From an uncultured Selenomonas sp. (lineage in GTDB: Bacteria > Bacillota > Negativicutes > Selenomonadales > Selenomonadaceae), in assembly GCA_947167105.1 (NCBI GenBank), contig CAMVGU010000032.1, forward strand, positions 1 to 33,888: a stretch of 33,888 nt of DNA. Direction: 5' to 3'. The position numbers and the translations under genes were made by a program. Positions 1 through 8,128 of this stretch are shown in pieces. Below the pieces are notes generated by a model. The model made no database searches and was not told the origin of the DNA. It saw only the letters and a program-made list of their open reading frames with translations. Position 1 is the stretch's first letter. Each line of letters opens with the position of its first letter.

Positions 1-51
1 GCAGATTCCGGACTTTCACCAGTTAGAAACGTGCGCCGCCGGGCGCACTAA
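1..51 (+). CDS. possible C-terminal end of a gene entering from the left edge
   Basis: Frame 1 is open from the first base to a TAA at 49-51 and would encode only 16 residues (ending SPVRNVRRRAH). The stop lies directly against the bidirectional terminator at 51-92, as expected for the end of a plus-strand gene. The same bases contain a 7-bp hairpin (GTGCGCC/GGCGCAC, 31-48), so this could equally be non-coding DNA. I do not recognise the peptide. Confidence 0.25.
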   Translation, partial: ADSGLSPVRNVRRRAH

Positions 52-92
52 AAAAGGCTTTGCGAATCAAGAAGGATTCGCAAAGCCTTTTT
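51..92. terminator. bidirectional Rho-independent terminator
   Basis: A perfect 18-bp inverted repeat (AAAAAGGCTTTGCGAATC at 51-68 and its complement at 75-92) encloses a 6-base loop. The arms begin with A5 and end with T5, so the hairpin has a U-tract in both directions. It lies 12 bases past the stop of the minus-strand cheX and next to a possible plus-strand gene end. Confidence 0.92.
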
Positions 93-104
93 CTATCGCT
101 TTTG

Positions 105-569
105 TCACCTTTGATCTACTGCTATGTCGAGCTCCACAACATGGTCGCCCAGTCCCATCTCCACCGTCAAATACTGGGTATCGCTGATCTTGACCTGGAA
201 ATCCTTGCCGACAGAGAGAGAGGGCGTAGATATATCGACCTCAAGCCCCATACTGGTAAGATTTGTCGCCGCATTAGCCGTCAGCATATTGCTCATCTCA
301 GAGATAGCACTCTGGGCCATCGTGTCAAACTCCGCGATTGGCATGCCCATCATCATGGTCGAGGCAATGAACTTTGCAGTGTCTTCGCTCATATTGTATA
401 CAACGTTGCCGCGAATCTGCTTAGTGAAGCCGACTATCACGGATACACCCAGACTGATGGCATTCTTCTCACGCACATAGAGCTTGTTGCGCTTCGGCTC
501 AGGAAAGCCCATCTGCGGCATGACAGTCGTGAAGGCATCGACGAACGGATTTACTAATTTCGCATCCAT
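105..569 (-). CDS. cheX: chemotaxis protein CheX (CheY-P phosphatase)
   Basis: A 154-aa stand-alone CheX-family protein. CheX dephosphorylates CheY-P in the cytoplasm and so resets the motor signal. The family signature ExxN is present as E91-M-S-N94, in the helix AQSAISEMSN. The length matches single-domain CheX (about 150-155 aa). The start at 569 is chosen because GGAGGGAGAGTGAGAAG precedes the ATG; the upstream in-frame ATG at 590 would place the Shine-Dalgarno inside the gene. The gene begins four bases after the stop of the CheY-CheX fusion, so the two form one unit ending at the terminator at 51-92. Family assignment is firm; the partner CheY is inferred. Confidence 0.9.
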   Translation of the reverse strand: MDAKLVNPFVDAFTTVMPQMGFPEPKRNKLYVREKNAISLGVSVIVGFTKQIRGNVVYNMSEDTAKFIASTMMMGMPIAEFDTMAQSAISEMSNMLTANAATNLTSMGLEVDISTPSLSVGKDFQVKISDTQYLTVEMGLGDHVVELDIAVDQR

Positions 570-573
570 CTTC

Positions 574-1437
574 TCACTCTCCCTCCGCAAAACCGATATT
601 CATCTTAATGTCACCAATACGCGTCTTGGCAACAATACGGAAGGTAGTAAGCTTCGGGCTGGCAATGCGTATATTCGTGCCGCAAATCGTACCCGGCGGC
701 GTAATGCGCATCTCCTTGTCCTTAAACACGTCATTGATATTGGAAACGCCGCGGCCGACAATGATATTGGCAGACTCCTCCACCGAATCGCTCATCTCGT
801 CCTCATCCAATTCTTCGCCCTCATCTATGTCCAGCATGATATGAGCAAACTGCTTCATCGTCTCCGTTTCCATATAGACGATGGCACGGCCTACCGGGAA
901 GCCTGTCAGGCCGATGATGACTGCTACACCGGAAACATCCAGGAAGCGGCGGTCATCAAGTTCCAGCTCGACCTCGCTATGCACGCCCACCAGACTGAAC
1001 AACCCCTGCTGCAGCGCCCTCACGAAAGGCTTTGCGTAGGACTCTCTCAGGGCTGCGATCTTGCCTGCCTTATTCTGGCAGAGGATCATCAATGTATCGA
1101 TAAGGTCATTCGTGCTGACCGGTTTCTGCAAGAAGGCACTGATGCCTGCCTCACGGCCCTTGGACACGAGGCTCGCATCCTTCATTGCGCTGATCATCAC
1201 GATCTTCGCTTCCGGGTCGATGGCGTGGATACGCTGGCTGCATTCGATACCATCCGCATCCGGGAGGTTCATATCCATAGTCACAACGCCCGGACGGAAC
1301 TCCTCATACTTCGCGACAGCCTCGGCTGCATCCTTAGCCATGGCCACCACTTCAAAGTTCGTCTTGGCAAGGTTTCTTTCAAGCATTGCGCGACTGACCT
1401 TCGAATCATCAACGACCATTACCTTGACTTTCTCCAC
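574..1437 (-). CDS. response regulator CheY fused to a CheX-like phosphatase domain
   Basis: A 287-aa protein with two domains. Residues 1-120 form a receiver with the acidic pair D10-D11, phosphoacceptor D55 (VVTMDMNLPD) and K105 in FLQKPVS. Residues 130-287 form a CheX-like domain with an ExxN motif (E221-S-A-N224, followed by IIVGRG). Phosphorylation of the receiver probably controls, or is removed by, the attached domain. The start is GTG at 1437, preceded by AGGTGAG at a 5-base spacing. It is first in the unit with cheX. CheY-CheX fusions are known in Firmicutes chemotaxis and c-di-GMP output systems. No motor or receptor genes lie in the window, so the pathway it serves is not shown here. 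Confidence 0.88.
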   Translation of the reverse strand: MEKVKVMVVDDSKVSRAMLERNLAKTNFEVVAMAKDAAEAVAKYEEFRPGVVTMDMNLPDADGIECSQRIHAIDPEAKIVMISAMKDASLVSKGREAGISAFLQKPVSTNDLIDTLMILCQNKAGKIAALRESYAKPFVRALQQGLFSLVGVHSEVELELDDRRFLDVSGVAVIIGLTGFPVGRAIVYMETETMKQFAHIMLDIDEGEELDEDEMSDSVEESANIIVGRGVSNINDVFKDKEMRITPPGTICGTNIRIASPKLTTFRIVAKTRIGDIKMNIGFAEGE

Positions 1438-1565
1438 AAATGCTCACCTACTTCTGTATGATTAGCCTTAGTCTCACCTTAGCAATATTTTTTAGATACA
1501 ATTCGCTGTCAGCCCTGCAAATCCCTGCTAGCAAAACAGATAAATTTTGATTCTTTTAATCTTGT

Positions 1566-3044
1566 TCAGATTTTGCTCTGCCCTGCTGCGTCAAAGACGC
1601 GGGTAATCTGCTCAGGAGGCTGCCGATCCAGCAGGCTCACAAGCCAGATAGCAAGCAGGGAGAAGATAAATCCCGGCACGATCTCATACAGCCCCAGCCA
1701 GGCAAACTGCTTCCAGATCAGCACAGTGAGCCCGCCGACCACAATACCGGCCAGCACGCCGTTGCGTGTCGTGCGCCGCCAGAACAAGGACATCAGCACC
1801 GCAGGCCCAAAGGCCGCGCCAAAACCTGCCCAGGCATAGGAAACCATATCCAGGATAAAGGAATTCGGATTCATGGCAAAGGCAATGGCCAGTGCTGCTA
1901 TAACTAAAACCGAAATGCGGCTGACCCATATGAGCTCCCCCTGCCTGGCTTTGCTATGAATCAAAGAACGGTAAAAATCCTGCGACACAGCCGAGGCTGC
2001 CACCAGGAGCTGCGATGAAGCCGTGCTCATGATGGCCGCCAGCACCGCCGCCAATATCAGACCTGCCAGCACCGAGGGGAACATCATATTCGTCATCACC
2101 AGGAAAACTGTCTCGCGGTTCGCCTCTGTCAGCGGCTCTGCCAGGAACACTGCGCCGACCATACCAACCGCCAGGGCCGCCGTCAGGGAAAGCACAACCC
2201 AGACCATCGCTATACGAGTGGCCTGGGGAATATCGCTGGTGTGCTTAATGGCCATGAAACGCACCAGGATATGGGGCTGCCCGAAATAGCCGATTCCCCA
2301 GCCCATCAGGGAAATGATTTCCAGGAGCGTGATTGTCGTACCATCCGGCTTGGCAAATGGCTGGAAGAAGGAGGCATTGTACGCCTCAATGGCCTCTGCC
2401 GTCACCAGGGGGCCGCCCAGCATAAACATTGCTGCCAGCGGCACGATAAGGATAGCAAAGAACATCATCACTCCCTGGATGAAATCCGTGCGTGACACAG
2501 CCAGAAAACCGCCCGTCAGCGTGTAAAACACCACCGCCCCCGCAGATAACAGCAGGGCATAGGTGTAATCGAGGCCGAAAATCGTCTCAAAGAGCCGCCC
2601 GCCGGACACAAAGCCTGAAGCTGTGTATATAATGAAAAAAATCAGGATAAAGATAGCGGGAACCACCCGCAGCAGGCGGGACTTATCCTCAAAGCGGTTC
2701 TCCAGGAAATCCGGCAAGGTCAGGGAATTATGGGCCAGCTCGGTGTATACGCGCAACCGTGCTGCCACGAAATGCCAATTTGCCCAGGTGCCCAAAGCAA
2801 TGCCCAGTGTGATCCAGCCTGCATTCAGGCCGGCCACATAGGCAAAGCCTGGCACACCCATCAGCATCCAGCCGGACATATCCGAGGCCTCTGCCGACAG
2901 TGAAGTCACCCAGGCCCCCAGCTTGCGGTTGCCCAGGAAATAATCGCTCATATTGCGCGTGCGCCGGTAGTAATAGATGCCAATGCTCATCATAATGAGC
3001 ATGTAGACGGCAAAGGTGATAATGATAGCTATATCATGAGTCAA
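1566..3044 (-). CDS. putP: sodium/solute symporter, PutP-like (SSS family)
   Basis: A 492-aa inner-membrane protein with about 13 hydrophobic segments, starting THDIAIIITFAVYML. Family features include SDYFLGNRKLG, SAEASDMSGWM near the N-terminus and the sodium-site helix containing MSTASSQLLVAASAVSQD. These are typical of Na+/proline symporters (PutP/OpuE), which are about 490-500 aa. I place the start at TTG 3044, preceded by GGGGGG at six bases. The longer in-frame ORF to 3188 would cross this gene's own promoter (3078-3107) and the promoter of the divergent gene, and its extra 48 residues have no family counterpart. Proline is the likely substrate, though the SSS family also carries other solutes. 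Confidence 0.88.
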   Translation of the reverse strand: MTHDIAIIITFAVYMLIMMSIGIYYYRRTRNMSDYFLGNRKLGAWVTSLSAEASDMSGWMLMGVPGFAYVAGLNAGWITLGIALGTWANWHFVAARLRVYTELAHNSLTLPDFLENRFEDKSRLLRVVPAIFILIFFIIYTASGFVSGGRLFETIFGLDYTYALLLSAGAVVFYTLTGGFLAVSRTDFIQGVMMFFAILIVPLAAMFMLGGPLVTAEAIEAYNASFFQPFAKPDGTTITLLEIISLMGWGIGYFGQPHILVRFMAIKHTSDIPQATRIAMVWVVLSLTAALAVGMVGAVFLAEPLTEANRETVFLVMTNMMFPSVLAGLILAAVLAAIMSTASSQLLVAASAVSQDFYRSLIHSKARQGELIWVSRISVLVIAALAIAFAMNPNSFILDMVSYAWAGFGAAFGPAVLMSLFWRRTTRNGVLAGIVVGGLTVLIWKQFAWLGLYEIVPGFIFSLLAIWLVSLLDRQPPEQITRVFDAAGQSKI

Positions 3045-3077
3045 AAAAATCCCCCCATATCTTTTGCAACGCTCACA

Positions 3078-3107
3078 ATTATACAGGAAAGACCTGCCTC
3101 TTTGCAA
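3078..3107 (-). promoter_or_regulatory. sigma-70-type promoter of the putP-like gene
   Basis: On the minus strand TTGCAA (3102-3107) is followed by 18 bases and a perfect TATAAT (3078-3083). The transcript would begin about 25-30 bases upstream of the TTG start at 3044. This supports the short start of the symporter. Confidence 0.75.
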
Positions 3108-3126
3108 CTTTTGAATATTCTTTCCT

Positions 3127-3155
3127 TTGCAAAAAATGAATAATTGAGTTATAAT
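3127..3155 (+). promoter_or_regulatory. sigma-70-type promoter of the FAD-dependent dehydrogenase
   Basis: TTGCAA (3127-3132), 17 bases and TATAAT (3150-3155), followed by GGAGG at 3178-3182 and the ATG at 3190. It diverges from the putP-like promoter about 20 bases away. Confidence 0.8.
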
Positions 3156-3189
3156 ACTCTGGATCCGGCTTGAATATGGAGGAATCACA

Positions 3190-4572
3190 ATGAAAAAATA
3201 CGACGTAGCTATCGTGGGCGGCGGCCCTGCCGGTGTCTTCGCGGCCTATGAGCTGAGCCTGAAAAAGCCGGGACTCAGCATCATAGTGCTGGAAAGCGGC
3301 AAGGATATCTATCATCGCATCTGCCCCATGTCTGCTGGCAAGGTCAAAAGCTGCATCGGCTGCAAACCCTGCAGCATCATGCGCGGCTTCGGCGGTGCCG
3401 GTGCCTTCTCGGACGGCAAGTACAACTTCACCACGAAATTCGGGGGCTGGCTGAATGAATACCTGCCGGACGCAGAGGTCATGAAGCTCATCGAATACGT
3501 GGACAAGATCAACCAGCAGCACGGCGCACCGAGCCAGGTCTACACCACAGACGGCTCCAGCATCGGTCTGCTCGCACTGCAGCACGACTTGCATCTGCTT
3601 TCTGCCAGCGTCCGCCATCTCGGCACAGAAAATAATTTAAAAATGCTGCAATCCACCTATGAATACTTAAAGGACAAGGTGGAATTCCGTTTTGAGTGCC
3701 TGGTGGAGCATATCGAATCCGATGGCAAGGGCAGCAACGAACTGCTGCTGCATGACGGCAGCCGCCTTGCAGCCGAATACCTGATTGTCGCTCCCGGCCG
3801 TGCCGGCGCGGAGTGGTTCTCAGACGAATGCACGCGCCTGGGCATTGAGCAGGAGAACAACCGTGTAGATGTAGGTGTGCGCGTCGAACTGCCGGATATA
3901 ATCTGGGATCACATCACCAGGGAAGTCTATGAGGCCAAGCTCGTCTACCGCACGAAACGCTACGGTGACTCCGTGCGTACCTTCTGCATGAACCCCCACG
4001 GCCATGTGGTGATGGAAAACACGGATGGCATCATCACCGTCAACGGTCATTCCTACAGCGATCCCAGCCTGCAGAGCCACAATACGAATTTTGCCCTCCT
4101 GGTTTCTAACCACTTCACGGTGCCCTTCAAGGAACCGCACCAGTACGGCAAGCGCATCGCCTCCTTTTCCAACATGCTGGGCGGCGGCATAATCATGCAG
4201 CGCTTCGGCGATCTGATGAAGGGACGCCGCACCAATGCCCACCGCATGGGCAAGAGCTTTACTCAGCCCACCCTAGCGGCCACCCCCGGTGATCTCTCGC
4301 TGGTGCTGCCGAAACGTCATCTGGACAATATCATCGAGATGATCCAGGCCCTCGACACCATCGCACCCGGCACAGCCAATGACGACACCCTGCTTTACGG
4401 GGTGGAGGTCAAATTCTACTCCTCCCGTGTCGTGCTGAGCAAGCAGCTCGAAACCGGCCTTAAAAACGTCTTTGCCATCGGCGATGGCGCCGGTGTCACC
4501 CGCGGGCTTTCCCAGGCCAGTGCCAGCGGCATATATGTGGCCCGCACCATTCTTGACAGAAAAAATTCCTGA
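3190..4572 (+). CDS. FAD-dependent dehydrogenase (COG2509-like NAD(P)/FAD oxidoreductase)
   Basis: A 460-aa cytoplasmic flavoprotein. Residues 1-36 form the dinucleotide fold with the FAD motif VGGGPAGVFAAY (9-20) and ending in VLES. The C-terminal FAD contact VFAIGDGAGVTRG lies near 427-438, as in the glutathione-reductase/BaiN/HI0933 superfamily. A cysteine cluster C45, C55, C58, C61 (CIGCKPC) follows the first FAD motif, then RGFGGAGAFSDGK; this arrangement marks the poorly characterised 'uncharacterized FAD-dependent dehydrogenase' group. The cysteines might bind metal or be redox active, but this is not proven. It has its own promoter and a good Shine-Dalgarno, and ends at the terminator at 4592. 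Its substrate is unknown. Confidence 0.85.
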   Translation: MKKYDVAIVGGGPAGVFAAYELSLKKPGLSIIVLESGKDIYHRICPMSAGKVKSCIGCKPCSIMRGFGGAGAFSDGKYNFTTKFGGWLNEYLPDAEVMKLIEYVDKINQQHGAPSQVYTTDGSSIGLLALQHDLHLLSASVRHLGTENNLKMLQSTYEYLKDKVEFRFECLVEHIESDGKGSNELLLHDGSRLAAEYLIVAPGRAGAEWFSDECTRLGIEQENNRVDVGVRVELPDIIWDHITREVYEAKLVYRTKRYGDSVRTFCMNPHGHVVMENTDGIITVNGHSYSDPSLQSHNTNFALLVSNHFTVPFKEPHQYGKRIASFSNMLGGGIIMQRFGDLMKGRRTNAHRMGKSFTQPTLAATPGDLSLVLPKRHLDNIIEMIQALDTIAPGTANDDTLLYGVEVKFYSSRVVLSKQLETGLKNVFAIGDGAGVTRGLSQASASGIYVARTILDRKNS

Positions 4573-4591
4573 TGATCGTCCATATCCTGAC

Positions 4592-4633
4592 AAAAGAAGC
4601 GTGTCCGATAAACTGACCGGACACGCTTCTTTT
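4592..4633. terminator. bidirectional Rho-independent terminator between convergent genes
   Basis: A perfect 16-bp inverted repeat AAAAGAAGCGTGTCCG (4592-4607) and its complement (4618-4633), with a 10-base loop. A-tract and T-tract ends serve both the plus-strand dehydrogenase (stop 4572) and the minus-strand Nif3-like gene (stop 4639). Confidence 0.92.
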
Positions 4634-4638
4634 TCTTG

Positions 4639-5439
4639 TCAAACATATTGAAAAAAATCCCGAGAAAAATCATCGGCGACAACTTCAACATCCTGTCCTG
4701 CCAGGGCTTCAGCCAAGCGGTCACGCAGCACTGCCGCAATCGGGAACTCCGTGCCGAAATGACCGGCATCCAGTAAGTGGATGCCCAAATCCCGTGCCTG
4801 CTGGGCCTCATGGTATTTTACATCACCGGTCACATAGGCATCCGCCCCCATAAGAGCCGCCTTCCCAATAAACTCCGCTCCGCTGCCGCTGCAGAGAGCC
4901 ACCTTATGGACAGCATGCTCTCCTGCCTCCACCAGACGCACAGCATTACAGGGCAGGGCCCCCTTCACCTGCTGCGCAAACTCCCGTGCTGTCAGCGGCT
5001 CCGCCATGTATCCGATGCGCCCCAGAGTGCCGGTGACGCCAGAAGCCTCATGTTCCTCACCAAAGCCACCTATATCCTGCAAGCCTATGGCCCTGGCCAG
5101 CACATCATTCACTCCGCCCGGCGCACTGTCCAGATTCGTGTGGGCGGCAATAACCGCGATATCTGCCCTCAGCAAACGCTGCAAGCGTGCCCCGTCAGCC
5201 AGATCCGTGCGGATTTTCCTGATACCGCGGAAGATCAGCGGATGATGGGCGACAATCAGTTGCACTCCCATTGCCTCTGCCCTTGCCACCGCCTCATCAC
5301 TGACATCCAGGCATGTCATGATTTTCGTGATTTCCTGCCGGGGGCTGCCTACCAGCAGGCCGGGATTGTCCCAGTCCTCAGCCAGTTTCCTGGGTGCCCA
5401 CTGCTCCAGGATATTTAGTACCTGCCTGCACTTTACCAT
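4639..5439 (-). CDS. Nif3-like dinuclear metal-centre hexameric protein (YbgI/YqfO family)
   Basis: A 266-aa member of the Nif3 family, which forms toroidal hexamers with a two-metal site. The metal ligands are visible: H65-H66 (VAHHPLIF), H100 and D104 (AHTNLD), H227 and E231 (DAGHFGTE). The length fits the compact YbgI form and lacks the CutA-like insertion of B. subtilis YqfO. Its ATG overlaps the stop of trmK by seven bases, so the two are translationally coupled. The trmK-nif3 pair is a conserved Firmicutes arrangement (yqfN-yqfO). Biochemical function is unsettled in the family; GTP cyclohydrolase I type 2 labels in databases are weakly founded. Confidence 0.92.
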   Translation of the reverse strand: MVKCRQVLNILEQWAPRKLAEDWDNPGLLVGSPRQEITKIMTCLDVSDEAVARAEAMGVQLIVAHHPLIFRGIRKIRTDLADGARLQRLLRADIAVIAAHTNLDSAPGGVNDVLARAIGLQDIGGFGEEHEASGVTGTLGRIGYMAEPLTAREFAQQVKGALPCNAVRLVEAGEHAVHKVALCSGSGAEFIGKAALMGADAYVTGDVKYHEAQQARDLGIHLLDAGHFGTEFPIAAVLRDRLAEALAGQDVEVVADDFSRDFFQYV

Positions 5440-6119
5440 GTCAGCCTCTCCTCCAGTGCCTCAATAAGTTCCTGCACTTCCCTGTATTTCTTCGTCCTGC
5501 GTGCCCGTGGGCTCTTCTCCATGCCTGCCGCAATGCTGCGGCTCTGGAACAACAACTGTTCGATATGATGCCGCAGAAGCGCAGGCTTTTTCTCCCAAAG
5601 CTTCGGCCCGATCAGTAGCATCAGGGCATCAGGCATCTTCTCGCGGCCTTTTTCCCCGCAGATGATTTCGTAAATACGGCCATCATCAACTGCCAGCGTC
5701 TCATCCACGATATGCCAATAATGGCGATACAGCCAGCGCCTGAGCTCCGGCGCTCCGTTCATGGGCTGCAGCACCAGCCGATCAAGAGATTTCACTACTT
5801 CCGGCTGGGCATCCAGGATTTCCGTCATCAGAATGCCGCCCATGCCTGCAATGCACACTGTATCAACTTCACCCGGCTTCAGCACAGACAGCCCATCGCC
5901 CTCGCGCAAGGCCACCTGCTTTGTCAGGCCCGCTTCCCGCACAGCCCGCACTGCCGCCTCCAGCGGCCCGGTGTTCTTATCGCTTGCAATCACATGCTCC
6001 GCCTTGCCTGACTGTACCAGCTCCAAAGCCAGATAGCCGTGATCCGTACCAATATCCGCCACCCGGCTCCCCTTCGGCACGAAGTCCGCCAGAGCCTGCA
6101 ATCTATCATCCAGTTTCAT
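5433..6119 (-). CDS. trmK: tRNA (adenine(22)-N1)-methyltransferase TrmK
   Basis: A 228-aa class I SAM-dependent methyltransferase that methylates N1 of A22 in bacterial tRNAs (mainly tRNA-Ser and tRNA-Tyr types). The SAM motif is DIGTDHGYL (22-30), the acidic ribose contact is in ASDKN (about 45-49), and GMGG (92-95) is the family signature. The C-terminal helical region (about 170-228) is typical. The start at 6119 is supported by GGAGGTGAAGGAAC before the ATG. It lies 25 bases after nadR and overlaps nif3. Confidence 0.93.
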   Translation of the reverse strand: MKLDDRLQALADFVPKGSRVADIGTDHGYLALELVQSGKAEHVIASDKNTGPLEAAVRAVREAGLTKQVALREGDGLSVLKPGEVDTVCIAGMGGILMTEILDAQPEVVKSLDRLVLQPMNGAPELRRWLYRHYWHIVDETLAVDDGRIYEIICGEKGREKMPDALMLLIGPKLWEKKPALLRHHIEQLLFQSRSIAAGMEKSPRARRTKKYREVQELIEALEERLTW

Positions 6120-6144
6120 GTTCCTTCACCTCCTGAGCGAGGGC

Positions 6145-6657
6145 CTAGCACAAGATGCCGGCATCAGCCAGCTCCTGCCTGATAGCCTGCAGTGCCCCCT
6201 CATCAGGTACGCGAACGGTGTGCATATGCACACCACCGGTCACTACCAGCAGAGGATTGGCCTTGCACTTTGCCATCTTGGAAAGGAAGGCACGCACATC
6301 GCGACGGCTCGTAAGCAGCAAGTCAGCACGAATAAGCCCATAGACACTGTGCTCCACCAATACGTCCAGCACCTCGCCGCCATTGTCAACAATCGCGTTG
6401 AGCTCACGCTCCATATCCTCCGCCGAATGTTTGCAGACAAGCGTCACCAGTTCCGACGCCTCCGTCCTTTCCTTGGGCAGCACATAGCCGCGCGGTGTCG
6501 CATAGACCTGCCTGCCACTTGCCCGCAGGATGCTGATATCCCCAACGATGATCTGGCGGCTGACCCCCAGTTGCCGGGCCAGTTTCGTACCCGAAAGGGG
6601 GCCTGCAGCCTCCTGCAACCTCTGCAGAACTTCCCCGCGCCTTTCCTCCGTCGTCAT
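6145..6657 (-). CDS. NadR-like transcriptional repressor (HTH + 3H domain)
   Basis: A 170-aa regulator. Residues 5-58 form a winged HTH_11-type domain (PLSGTKLARQLGVSRQIIVGDI). Residues about 70-165 form a 3H domain with the conserved histidines H77 (CKHSAED), H103 (VEHSVYG) and H144/H146 (GGVHMHTV). In Bacillus and Thermotoga this architecture senses nicotinic acid and represses NAD biosynthesis genes. No NAD genes lie nearby, so the target is elsewhere or the ligand differs. The start is ATG 6657 because GGAGGT sits eight bases upstream; the in-frame ATG at 6675 overlaps that Shine-Dalgarno. It heads the unit with trmK and nif3. Confidence 0.9.
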   Translation of the reverse strand: MTTEERRGEVLQRLQEAAGPLSGTKLARQLGVSRQIIVGDISILRASGRQVYATPRGYVLPKERTEASELVTLVCKHSAEDMERELNAIVDNGGEVLDVLVEHSVYGLIRADLLLTSRRDVRAFLSKMAKCKANPLLVVTGGVHMHTVRVPDEGALQAIRQELADAGILC

Positions 6658-6680
6658 GGCCAGACACCTCCGCATACACA

Positions 6681-6705
6681 GAAAAGGCTGCCTTTAAGGC
6701 AGCCT
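6681..6705 (-). terminator. terminator of the tRNA operon
   Basis: On the minus strand AGGCTGCCTT and its complement (6685-6705, a single central unpaired base on paper) are followed by TTTTC. It lies 11 bases beyond the CCA end of tRNA-Lys and upstream of nadR. Confidence 0.85.
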
Positions 6706-6715
6706 GCGTTTGCAA

Positions 6716-6791
6716 TGGTGACCCACCGGGGAATCGAACCCCGAACCTGCTGATTAAGAGTCAGATGCTCTACCAATTGAGCTAGTGAGTC
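6716..6791 (-). tRNA. tRNA-Lys (anticodon CTT)
   Basis: A cloverleaf can be drawn. The acceptor arms GACTCAC and GTGGGTC enclose a D-stem GCTC/GAGC, the anticodon loop CTCTTAA (anticodon CTT) and a T-arm CGGGG-TTCGATT-CCCCG. The discriminator is A and CCA is encoded. The top pair of the anticodon stem is a T/C mismatch. It is the last gene of a three-tRNA operon. Confidence 0.95.
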
Positions 6792-6792
6792 A

Positions 6793-6867
6793 TGGTGACG
6801 CCAATGGGATTCGAACCCATGAACCCGCCGTGAAAGGGCGGTGTCTTAACCACTTGACGATGGCGCC
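6793..6867 (-). tRNA. tRNA-Glu (anticodon TTC)
   Basis: The acceptor arms GGCGCCA and TGGCGTC, the anticodon loop CTTTCAC (anticodon TTC), the T-loop TTCGAAT and encoded CCA are all present. It lies one base from tRNA-Lys and two bases from tRNA-Asn, so the operon is processed from one transcript. Confidence 0.96.
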
Positions 6868-6869
6868 AT

Positions 6870-6945
6870 TGGCTCCCCGAGCAGGACTCGAACCTGCGAC
6901 ATGGTGATTAACAGTCACCCGCTCTACCGACTGAGCTATCGAGGA
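6870..6945 (-). tRNA. tRNA-Asn (anticodon GTT)
   Basis: The acceptor arms TCCTCGA and TCGGGGA, the anticodon loop CTGTTAA (anticodon GTT), the T-loop TTCGAGT, discriminator G and encoded CCA are present. It is the first tRNA after the promoter at 6976-7004. Confidence 0.96.
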
Positions 6946-6975
6946 ATATTTTCTCATGTCATAGCGACAAAAATC

Positions 6976-7004
6976 ATTATAGCGGATACCTGCCGCTCCG
7001 TCAA
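6976..7004 (-). promoter_or_regulatory. strong promoter of the tRNA-Asn-Glu-Lys operon
   Basis: On the minus strand TTGACG (6999-7004), a 17-base spacer and TATAAT (6976-6981) give a near-consensus sigma-70 promoter. Transcription would start about 25 bases upstream of tRNA-Asn. Confidence 0.92.
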
Positions 7005-7085
7005 GCACTTCTAAAAACTTTTTTCAGTTCATAAAAAAATTCATTTTCGCTGCCCCATCTGCCACGGTCACTGCTGCTCACTGCT

Positions 7086-8111
7086 CTACACAGTGCAGTT
7101 CTGTATCATTATCGGCTTGCCTGTCCTCTTATACAAACTCACCACGCTGGACATGTCACCGTAGTAGGCATCACTGAGCGCGATAGAACGATACATATCC
7201 GGCGTGTCATCGTAGATGCCCCAGCCCTCAGATATGTATTGCCTGACCAGCTCATCATAAGACGCCAGACGCTCCGGGCAGCTATAGGCCACAGATTCCC
7301 TATACAGCGGATGCGGCCGCCAGAGAAGCGTCACCTGCTCTTGCTGCTCCCTGCAAATCTGCAGCACGCGCCCAATCTTATCAAGCATGCGTTCCTTCTC
7401 CGTATACAGTGCCTGCACAGAATTGTTATAAAAGATGAGCGGTTTGCGCCGCCCGGCACCATCATACAAGAGGCGCACCCATTCCGGCGGCAGTTCCTCA
7501 TCCTGCGGACGCGGACGGCATACGCAGTCAAATTTGGGTGAGCCCAGTACCTGAAACTTGGCCAGCTCGATTTCCTTTTCAGGCCACCTACCTGCTTCCT
7601 GCCAGAAATTGCGGAACACATCTGCATACTGCTGCCTCACCTGCTCAGACTCCACCGGCAGTAAATCTGCATAATCCAGCCCCGCAGACATTAATCTGTC
7701 TTTTGGCACCTCGCCGTCAATAGCCACATAATAAGGCACATACACCAGCTCACGCACATAGGGCCGTATGTTTTTTAGGTAGAAATCCTCATGCACATGG
7801 CTTACAGAATTAAATTCATCGTACGGGTTGTGCACGAACACTATATCCGGCTTCTTGCGACGAATATCGTATTTTTTCCAGGGCAATATTTTAAGATCCT
7901 GGGGAAACATATCCGACTCATCATGCATGACCGTCGCCTGTCCTTGTTCATTCACCTCAAACCAGGGAATGGGCACGACCGAGACGGTCGCATTCCTGTC
8001 CTGCCTGGCCGCTTCGTAAACGCTGGCCAGGCAGTCCCAGAGTGCAGCCTTGTATGGCATGAATACTACATGTTTCTTCTCGCGCCTGGCGAAATTCGTC
8101 TTTTTCTGCAT
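7086..8111 (-). CDS. CDP-alditol:polyol-phosphate transferase-like protein (TagB/TagF family)
   Basis: A 341-aa protein related to the CDP-glycerol glycerophosphotransferase family (PF04464). The C-terminal half has the GT-B-like signatures LLWRPHPLY (about 262-270) and SDAYYGDMSSVVSLYKRTGKP (about 313-333), matching the family's HP and SD...S motifs. It is slightly shorter than TagB and much shorter than TagF, with no signal peptide or membrane segment, so it should act at the cytoplasmic face. It lies 17 bases after an IspD/TarI-type cytidylyltransferase, suggesting transfer of a ribitol- or glycerol-phosphate unit onto a surface glycan. The ATG at 8111 and a TTG one codon upstream share one GGAGGAG; either could be used. 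Confidence 0.75.
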   Translation of the reverse strand: MQKKTNFARREKKHVVFMPYKAALWDCLASVYEAARQDRNATVSVVPIPWFEVNEQGQATVMHDESDMFPQDLKILPWKKYDIRRKKPDIVFVHNPYDEFNSVSHVHEDFYLKNIRPYVRELVYVPYYVAIDGEVPKDRLMSAGLDYADLLPVESEQVRQQYADVFRNFWQEAGRWPEKEIELAKFQVLGSPKFDCVCRPRPQDEELPPEWVRLLYDGAGRRKPLIFYNNSVQALYTEKERMLDKIGRVLQICREQQEQVTLLWRPHPLYRESVAYSCPERLASYDELVRQYISEGWGIYDDTPDMYRSIALSDAYYGDMSSVVSLYKRTGKPIMIQNCTV

Positions 8112-8128
8112 CAATGCAAAACTCCTCC

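Noticed and set aside
31..48. GTGCGCC/GGCGCAC hairpin as a separate terminator
   Set aside because: It has a 7-bp stem without a following T-tract in either direction; the stronger hairpin at 51-92 explains termination.
484..1461. 325-codon open frame on the plus strand
   Set aside because: It is the mirror of the CheY-CheX fusion, and its translation is histidine- and arginine-rich without motifs.
3045..3188. N-terminal extension of the putP-like gene
   Set aside because: It would cross two good promoters and lacks a ribosome site; TTG 3044 has GGGGGG at the right distance.
7005..7085. terminator after the TagB-like gene
   Set aside because: T-rich runs are present but no stable stem precedes them on the minus strand.
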